A stretch of DNA of 5,527 nucleotides, from assembly GCA_030067055.1 (NCBI GenBank), contig JASJAL010000312.1, positions 1 through 5,527 on the forward strand. The letters run 5' to 3'. Positions within the stretch are counted from its first letter, which is position 1. Every line of letters starts with the position of its first letter. The DNA comes from Kiloniellales bacterium (GTDB lineage Bacteria; Pseudomonadota; Alphaproteobacteria; Kiloniellales; JAKSBE01). Shown piece by piece: positions 1 through 5,527 of the stretch. Made by a program: the position numbers and the translations under genes. The notes under the pieces are model-generated. The model was not told the origin of the DNA, ran no database searches, and was given only the letters and a program-made list of their open reading frames with translations.

Positions 1-27
1 ACCAGTTCTGGCTTTACTGTTGCTTAG
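1..27 (+). CDS. C-terminal end of an upstream gene, possibly tilS (partial)
   Basis: The first reading frame encodes eight residues, T-S-S-G-F-T-V-A, followed by TAG at 25-27. Short endings of the type 'GF-T-V-A' are what I would expect at the C-terminus of alphaproteobacterial TilS (tRNA-Ile lysidine synthetase), and tilS commonly sits just upstream of ftsH in these bacteria. Both points come from general knowledge, and eight residues cannot prove identity. The two other forward frames also stay open further into the leader, with stops at 119-121 and 135-137. Their translations are arginine-rich and resemble no family I know, so I prefer the first frame. This piece could also be non-coding. 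Confidence 0.3.
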   Translation, partial: TSSGFTVA

Positions 28-47
28 AGCCTGTGGGACATTATCTA
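20..47 (+). promoter_or_regulatory. Weak candidate promoter for ftsH
   Basis: TTGCTT at 20-25 and TATCTA at 42-47 are separated by 16 bases. Each matches the sigma-70 consensus at only three of six positions. The same place can be read as a degenerate heat-shock (sigma-32) promoter of the alphaproteobacterial type: GTTG at 19-22, 17 bases, then ATTATCT at 40-46. ftsH is a heat-shock gene in several proteobacteria, which makes that reading attractive but does not prove it. The surrounding 50 bases are clearly richer in A and T than the rest of the window, as promoter regions often are. Transcription would start near base 54, giving a leader of about 80 bases. Confidence 0.2.
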
Positions 48-119
48 TTGGCACAGAGGGAGCGAGACGCCGGGCACCGAACGGGTGGCGAAGTGCGCCC
101 GACGAGGCCCTGGCGCTTT

Positions 120-124
120 AAGGA
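120..124 (+). promoter_or_regulatory. Shine-Dalgarno site of ftsH, supporting the GTG start
   Basis: AAGGA lies nine bases upstream of the GTG at 134. The spacing is good. Together with the family-typical N-terminus that follows, it supports GTG 134 as the start even though it is not an ATG. Confidence 0.6.
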
Positions 125-133
125 AACGGAACT

Positions 134-2065
<1,932 letters not shown>

Positions 2066-2088
2066 GGCCGACAAACAGGGTTCGAAGC

Positions 2089-2118
2089 CCGTGGCCCCGC
2101 TTCCCGGCGGGGCCACGG
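2089..2118 (+). terminator. Strong GC hairpin after ftsH, possible intrinsic terminator
   Basis: CCGTGGCCCCGC (2089-2100) pairs perfectly with GCGGGGCCACGG (2107-2118) around the six-base loop TTCCCG, giving a 12-bp stem. The downstream bases CTCGTTATAAAC contain only a poor T-run, so this would be a weak or partial terminator at best. It sits 23 bases after the ftsH stop and 20 bases before the folP ATG. It could end part of the ftsH transcripts, protect the ftsH 3' end, or act as an attenuator ahead of folP. An upstream in-frame GTG at 2091 would place folP coding sequence across the stem, but that start is unlikely (see folP). Confidence 0.45.
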
Positions 2119-2129
2119 CTCGTTATAAA
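2101..2129 (+). promoter_or_regulatory. Candidate promoter immediately upstream of folP
   Basis: TATAAA at 2124-2129 matches the sigma-70 -10 box at five of six positions. Seventeen bases upstream lies TTCCCG (2101-2106), only a three-of-six match to the -35 box and also the loop of the hairpin. The predicted transcription start, about seven bases downstream of the -10 box, falls at about 2136-2139, at or just before the folP ATG at 2139. No Shine-Dalgarno sequence precedes that ATG, so a leaderless mRNA is possible. The weak -35 box keeps confidence low. Confidence 0.25.
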
Positions 2130-2138
2130 CCTGCGGTC

Positions 2139-3224
2139 ATGGTCTCGATCTATCTCCGTCCCCTGGGCCCGGCGGCCGCGGCGGCGCCCGCGGGCGGCCT
2201 GCCCTTGGCCGGCGGACCGCTATGGTTTTCAACGGCCGAGGTCGCCCGACGTACGGCCCCGGGCGCCGCAGCGCGTGAGAGCCTGCCGCTCAGCGAGGCC
2301 TTGGCGCGACTCGGAACCGAGGCCGGTGCCGCCGCCGACACGCTGCGCGACCGCCTGACCCAACCGCGTTCGCCCTTCGCCGGCCTTGCGCTGGACCGGG
2401 CCCGGATCATGGGCGTGATCAACGTCACCCCGGACAGCTTCTCGGACGGCGGCGACCGCTTCGATCCTGGCCGGGCCATCGCCGACGGGCAGGCGATGCT
2501 GGCCGCGGGCGCCGACATCCTCGACGTCGGCGGCGAGTCGACTCGTCCCGGCGCACCACCGGTTGCCCCCGAGGAAGAGCAGCGCCGGATCTTGCCGGTG
2601 GTCCGCGCGCTGGCAGCCGACGGTGCGGTGGTCTCCATCGACAGCCGCCATGCCACGACCCTGGCTGAGGCCCTCGCCGCCGGCGCGACCATTGTGAACG
2701 ACATCAGCGCCTTGACCGGCGATCCTGAGAGCCTGCCTCTGGTCGCGGGGTCCGACTGCGGCATCGTCCTCATGCACATGCAAGGGGCGCCGCAGACCAT
2801 GCAGCAGGCACCGCGTTACGACGACGTCGTCCTGGACGTCTACGACTTCCTGGAAGCCCGCCTCGAGGCCTGCGACCGTGCCGGCATCCCGCGCACCCGC
2901 ATCGCCGTCGATCCGGGAATTGGCTTCGGCAAGTCCCTGGAGCACAATTTGGCGCTTCTCGAGTCCCTGGCCATCTTCCACGGTCTGGGCTGCCCGGTCC
3001 TGCTCGGGGTCAGCCGAAAGCGTTTCATCGGCCGGCTTTCCGGCGAGGCGTCGCCCAAGGCGCGACTGCCCGGCTCGCTGGCGGCCGCCCTGTCCGGCCT
3101 CGCCCGTGGCGCCCAGCTTCTGCGCGTCCACGATGTCGCCGAGACGGTGCAAGCGATCCGCGTGTGGCAGGCGATCGCTGTCGCGCCGGAAAAGGCGCCC
3201 GCCCCGGAATCGCCCGGGTCTTGA
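2139..3224 (+). CDS. folP: Dihydropteroate synthase FolP
   Basis: FolP joins p-aminobenzoate to dihydropterin pyrophosphate to make 7,8-dihydropteroate, the sulfonamide-sensitive step of folate synthesis in the cytoplasm. From ATG 2139 the product is 361 residues, against 282 in E. coli. The TIM-barrel core starts near residue 87. It shows N95-VTPDSFSDGG, D129-VGGESTRPG, S-I-D168-S, V-N187-D188, D258-PGIGFGKS, S-R-K294-R-F-I-G and R329-V-H331. F101, T135 and P137 correspond to E. coli F28, T62 and P64. All keep the usual residue, so no classic target-site sulfonamide resistance is visible. Residues 1-86 are an Ala/Gly/Pro-rich extension of unknown role. I chose ATG 2139 because the protein then opens with 'YLRPLG', which I associate with related alphaproteobacterial FolP proteins. 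A GTG at 2091 in the same frame would run through the hairpin. No clear Shine-Dalgarno site precedes the ATG. Confidence 0.95.
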   Translation: MVSIYLRPLGPAAAAAPAGGLPLAGGPLWFSTAEVARRTAPGAAARESLPLSEALARLGTEAGAAADTLRDRLTQPRSPFAGLALDRARIMGVINVTPDSFSDGGDRFDPGRAIADGQAMLAAGADILDVGGESTRPGAPPVAPEEEQRRILPVVRALAADGAVVSIDSRHATTLAEALAAGATIVNDISALTGDPESLPLVAGSDCGIVLMHMQGAPQTMQQAPRYDDVVLDVYDFLEARLEACDRAGIPRTRIAVDPGIGFGKSLEHNLALLESLAIFHGLGCPVLLGVSRKRFIGRLSGEASPKARLPGSLAAALSGLARGAQLLRVHDVAETVQAIRVWQAIAVAPEKAPAPESPGS

Positions 3225-3251
3225 CCCCTTGGGGCAACAGGAGGATGTAAT
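3221..3251 (+). promoter_or_regulatory. Candidate sigma-70-type promoter for glmM(-thiD)
   Basis: TTGACC (3221-3226) overlaps the folP stop codon and matches the -35 consensus at five of six positions. TGTAAT (3246-3251) matches the -10 consensus at five of six positions. The spacer is 19 bases, longer than the ideal 17, which would weaken it. Transcription would begin near 3258 and give glmM a leader of about 65 bases. This is the best promoter-like pair in the window and would let glmM and thiD be expressed apart from ftsH and folP. Confidence 0.35.
3239..3250 (+). other. Orphan perfect Shine-Dalgarno AGGAGG followed by ATG-TAA
   Basis: A perfect AGGAGG (3239-3244) is directly followed by ATG (3245-3247) and then TAA (3248-3250). 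There is no spacing for normal initiation and no usable start codon five to ten bases downstream, so it does not serve a recognisable gene. glmM has its own AGAGG at 3315-3319. The site may be a remnant of a lost start, a ribosome standby or start-stop element, or chance overlap with the proposed -10 box. Confidence 0.3.
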
Positions 3252-3270
3252 TCCAGCGTCACAATCGGCC

Positions 3271-3297
3271 GGGCCGCCGGACGCGCGGTCGCGGCCC
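3271..3297 (+). other. Possible stem-loop in the glmM leader
   Basis: GGGCCGC (3271-3277) can pair with GCGGCCC (3291-3297), leaving a 13-base GC-rich loop. No T-run follows, so it is not a convincing terminator. In sequence this rich in G and C a seven-base stem can arise by chance. If the promoter at 3221-3251 is real, the stem lies in the glmM 5' leader. Confidence 0.2.
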
Positions 3298-3323
3298 ACC
3301 CTAATCGACTGGTCAGAGGCAAA

Positions 3324-4682
3324 ATGGCGAAGACCCTCTTCGGAACCGACGGCATCCGCGGCACGGCAAATCAGGAGCCGGTGACCGCCGAGACCGCCCT
3401 GGCGGTGGCGATGGCGGCGGGCGCCCAGTTCACCCGCGGCGAGCACCGCCATCTCGTGGTCATCGGCAAGGACACCCGACTCTCCGGCTATCTGCTGGAG
3501 CCGGCCATGACAGCCGGCTTCATCGCCGCCGGCATGGACGTGGTGCTGCTCGGGCCTATGCCGACCCCGGCCGTGGGCTGGCTGACCCACTCCCTGCGCG
3601 CCGATCTGGGTGTCATGATCTCGGCCTCGCACAATCCCTTTCCGGACAATGGCATCAAGCTCTTCGGCCCGGACGGCTACAAGCTCTCCGACGAGGTCGA
3701 GGCGCAGATCGAGGCGCGGATCGCCGAGGGTACGGCCAGCTACCGGGCGCCCAGCGAGCACCTCGGCCGGGCCCGGCGGCTCGACGACGCCGCCGGCCGC
3801 TACATCGAGTTCGCCAAGAACACCTTCCCCAAGGATCTGCGGCTCGATGGACTCAAGGTCGTGGTCGACTGCGCCAACGGCGCCGCCTACAAGGTAGCTC
3901 CCACGGTGCTCTACGAACTGGGCGCCGAGGTCGTGCCGATGGCGGTCGATCCCGACGGCCTCAACATCAACCGGGACTGCGGTGCGACTGCGCCGACCTG
4001 GCTGCAGAGCGCCGTGGTCGCCCAGGGCGCCGACCTCGGCATCGCCCTCGACGGCGACGCCGACCGGACGATTCTGGTCGACGAGACCGGTGCGGTGATC
4101 GACGGCGATCAGGTCATGGGCCTGATCGCCCGTTCCTGGAGCCGGGCCGGAGCCCTGACCGGCGGCGGCGTGGTCGCGACCGTCATGTCCAACCTCGGCC
4201 TGGCCCGGTTCCTCGAAGCTGCCGGTATCGCGTTGCACCGGACCCCGGTCGGCGACCGCTACGTGGTCGAGGAGATGCGTGCGCGAGGCTGCAACCTGGG
4301 GGGCGAGCAGTCCGGCCACATCGTTCTCTCCGACCACACGACCACCGGCGACGGGCTGATCGCGGCTCTCCAGGTCCTGGCCGTACTGATCGAGGAACAG
4401 CGGCCGGCGAGCGAGGTCACCTCGGTCTTCACCCCGCTGCCGCAGCAGCTCAAGAACGTTCGCTTCGACGGCGGCGCGCCCCAGGACGACGCCCGGGTCA
4501 AGGCCGCGATCGCCGAAGGCGAAAAGGCGCTCGGTGCGGAGGGCCGATTGCTGATCCGTAAGTCCGGGACGGAGCCGGTGATCCGGATCATGGGCGAGTC
4601 CGAGGACGAGGCCTTGCTGTCGCAAGTCGTCGAGCGGATCGCGGACGCCATCGCCGAGGCGGCCGCGGCGCCGGGCGGCTGA
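3324..4682 (+). CDS. glmM: Phosphoglucosamine mutase GlmM
   Basis: GlmM converts glucosamine-6-phosphate to glucosamine-1-phosphate, the step between GlmS and GlmU on the way to UDP-GlcNAc for peptidoglycan and lipopolysaccharide. It acts in the cytoplasm and is normally essential. The product is 452 residues (E. coli 445). It opens with the family signature LFGTDGIRG. The catalytic phosphoserine is S102 in I-S-A-S-H-N-P (99-105). The Mg2+-binding loop is D243-G-D245-A-D247-R, with alanine where E. coli has glycine, a common variant. The sugar-binding loop is GGEQSGH (326-332), and the C-terminal phosphate-binding loop is R412-K-S-G-T-E-P. All four domains of the alpha-D-phosphohexomutase fold are therefore covered. 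The ATG has AGAGG four bases upstream, slightly close but usable. thiD follows after 15 bases, so the two are probably co-transcribed. A separate promoter may lie at the end of folP. Confidence 0.98.
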   Translation: MAKTLFGTDGIRGTANQEPVTAETALAVAMAAGAQFTRGEHRHLVVIGKDTRLSGYLLEPAMTAGFIAAGMDVVLLGPMPTPAVGWLTHSLRADLGVMISASHNPFPDNGIKLFGPDGYKLSDEVEAQIEARIAEGTASYRAPSEHLGRARRLDDAAGRYIEFAKNTFPKDLRLDGLKVVVDCANGAAYKVAPTVLYELGAEVVPMAVDPDGLNINRDCGATAPTWLQSAVVAQGADLGIALDGDADRTILVDETGAVIDGDQVMGLIARSWSRAGALTGGGVVATVMSNLGLARFLEAAGIALHRTPVGDRYVVEEMRARGCNLGGEQSGHIVLSDHTTTGDGLIAALQVLAVLIEEQRPASEVTSVFTPLPQQLKNVRFDGGAPQDDARVKAAIAEGEKALGAEGRLLIRKSGTEPVIRIMGESEDEALLSQVVERIADAIAEAAAAPGG

Positions 4683-4697
4683 GCCGGAGGTCGGGCG

Positions 4698-5507
4698 ATG
4701 CAGGGACGGGTTCTGATCGTCGCCGGCTCGGACTCTGGAGGCGGTGCGGGCATCCAGGCCGACATCAAGACGGTGACCGCCCTCGGGGGCTATGCCGCCA
4801 CCGCGGTGACCGCGCTGACCGCCCAGAACACCACCGGCGTCTTCGGCGTGGTCGGCGTCGAGCCCGCTTTCATCCAGCAACAGATGCGCGTGGTGATCGA
4901 GGACATCGGCGTGGATGCGGTCAAGACCGGCATGCTTCACGCGGCTCCGGTGATCGAGGCCGTCGCCGAGGTTCTGGCCGAGTTGGATCCAGCGCTGCCC
5001 GTGGTGGTCGATCCGGTCATGGTGGCGCAGAGCGGCGCCTCGCTGCTGGAGACCGACGCGGTCTCGGCGCTCAAGGACCGCCTGCTGCCCCGGGCCACGG
5101 TTCTGACCCCGAACCTGCCCGAAGCCGAAGCGCTACTGGGTGTGGCGATCCCGGAGACGCGGGATGGGATGCGCGCCGCGGCCCTGGACCTGGCCGGCCT
5201 TGGGCCCGGCGCCGTCTTGCTGAAGGGCGGTCATATGTCCGGCGACATCCTGCGCGACGTGCTGGCGCGCGGGGGTGAGGTCCTCGAGGTCTTTGAGGAC
5301 CCCCGCATCGACACCGCGCACACCCACGGCACCGGCTGCACCCTGGCCTCCGCCATCGCCACCGGCCTGGCCCAGGGATTGGCGGTTGCCGAGGCAGTGC
5401 CTCGGGCGCGACGCTACCTCCGCATGGCGATCGAGCGCAACCCAGGCCTCGGCCGCGGCCAGGGACCGGTCAACCACGGCCACACCGTGGCGCACTTCGA
5501 GGGCTGA
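4698..5507 (+). CDS. thiD: Hydroxymethylpyrimidine/phosphomethylpyrimidine kinase ThiD
   Basis: ThiD phosphorylates 4-amino-5-hydroxymethyl-2-methylpyrimidine and then its monophosphate, giving the pyrimidine diphosphate that ThiE joins to the thiazole in thiamine synthesis. It is a soluble ribokinase-fold enzyme. The product is 269 residues, a normal single-domain length with no ThiE fusion. It shows G10-SDSGGGAGIQAD near the N-terminus, A-L-T-A-Q43-N for pyrimidine contact, K76-TGML, V-D105-P-V-M, LTPNLPEAE (136-144), L-L-K176-G-G-H and H210-G-T-G-C214. That last motif holds the anion hole and the ThiD-type cysteine. A GPVNH motif near the end is also typical. Related pyridoxal kinases share the fold, but the Q43 region and GTGC cysteine favour ThiD. 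The start ATG has GGAGG seven bases upstream, and the gene lies 15 bases after glmM, arguing for translation from a shared mRNA. No other thiamine gene or riboswitch is visible here. Confidence 0.96.
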   Translation: MQGRVLIVAGSDSGGGAGIQADIKTVTALGGYAATAVTALTAQNTTGVFGVVGVEPAFIQQQMRVVIEDIGVDAVKTGMLHAAPVIEAVAEVLAELDPALPVVVDPVMVAQSGASLLETDAVSALKDRLLPRATVLTPNLPEAEALLGVAIPETRDGMRAAALDLAGLGPGAVLLKGGHMSGDILRDVLARGGEVLEVFEDPRIDTAHTHGTGCTLASAIATGLAQGLAVAEAVPRARRYLRMAIERNPGLGRGQGPVNHGHTVAHFEG

Positions 5508-5527
5508 GGTCCTACCGTCTAGACCAG

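Noticed and set aside
2..121. Forward open frame from base 2 to the TAA at 119-121, which might be the end of an upstream gene.
   Set aside because: After a short hydrophobic start it becomes arginine-rich and resembles no known protein end. Frame 1, ending at 25-27, gives a more protein-like ending, although neither is certain.
91..126. RNA thermometer or similar fold masking the ftsH ribosome-binding site.
   Set aside because: GCGCC (95-99) can pair with GGCGC (112-116), but I found no convincing pairing partner for the AAGGA site itself and no ROSE- or fourU-like arrangement.
3225..3234. CCCCTTGGGG just after the folP stop as a terminator hairpin.
   Set aside because: Only three or four base pairs with a two- to four-base loop are possible, which is too short, and no T-run follows.
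4066..4068. DGDADR instead of DGDGDR in the GlmM metal loop as a sign of altered activity.
   Set aside because: All three metal-binding aspartates and the arginine are present, and alanine at this position is common in the family.
2229..4940. A very long antisense open frame (about 900 codons) on the - strand across folP, glmM and the start of thiD.
   Set aside because: It lies opposite three genes with complete, motif-bearing products. Its translation is rich in Gly, Arg, Asp and His with no domain pattern. Long antisense open frames are expected in GC-rich genes because stop codons are rare there.
5508..5525. Imperfect stem GGT-C-CTA / TAG-ACC after thiD as a terminator.
   Set aside because: The stem is six base pairs with a bulge, and the window ends two bases later, so a following T-run cannot be seen.

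Overview
The window is a compact, high-GC stretch of bacterial chromosome, all read on the + strand. It holds four complete housekeeping genes: ftsH, folP, glmM and thiD. Protein signatures and gene order suggest an alphaproteobacterium, probably of the Rhodospirillales or a relative. From general knowledge, the run (tilS-)ftsH-folP-glmM-thiD is familiar in that group. This placement is an inference, because no database search was possible.

Layout. Bases 1-27 read as the last eight codons of an upstream gene, tentatively tilS (...GFTVA-stop). Bases 28-133 are an ftsH leader whose first part is visibly AT-richer than the rest; it has a weak promoter-like pair and ends in a Shine-Dalgarno site before a GTG start. 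ftsH (134-2065) encodes a full membrane AAA+ zinc protease whose active-site residues fall at the same numbers as in E. coli FtsH. The 73-base ftsH-folP gap holds a perfect 12-bp GC-rich hairpin followed by a TATAAA box close to the folP ATG. folP (2139-3224) encodes dihydropteroate synthase with an N-terminal extension of about 85 residues. A 99-base gap follows, with a good promoter-like pair (TTGACC, 19 bases, TGTAAT) and an orphan AGGAGG. glmM (3324-4682) encodes phosphoglucosamine mutase. After 15 bases comes thiD (4698-5507), encoding hydroxymethylpyrimidine (phosphate) kinase. The final 20 bases are non-coding as far as they go. No stretch over 300 bases lacks a gene.

How the genes relate. 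They do not form one pathway: FtsH is membrane protein quality control, FolP is folate synthesis, GlmM feeds UDP-GlcNAc for peptidoglycan and lipopolysaccharide, and ThiD belongs to thiamine synthesis. Co-orientation and short gaps fit an operon or a set of overlapping transcription units. The two longer gaps contain plausible internal terminator or promoter signals, so expression may be partly uncoupled at folP and at glmM.

No undescribed system, mobile element, CRISPR array or RNA gene was found. The observations worth a second look concern the intergenic control signals, a small tandem repeat in the FtsH tail and the FolP N-terminal extension.
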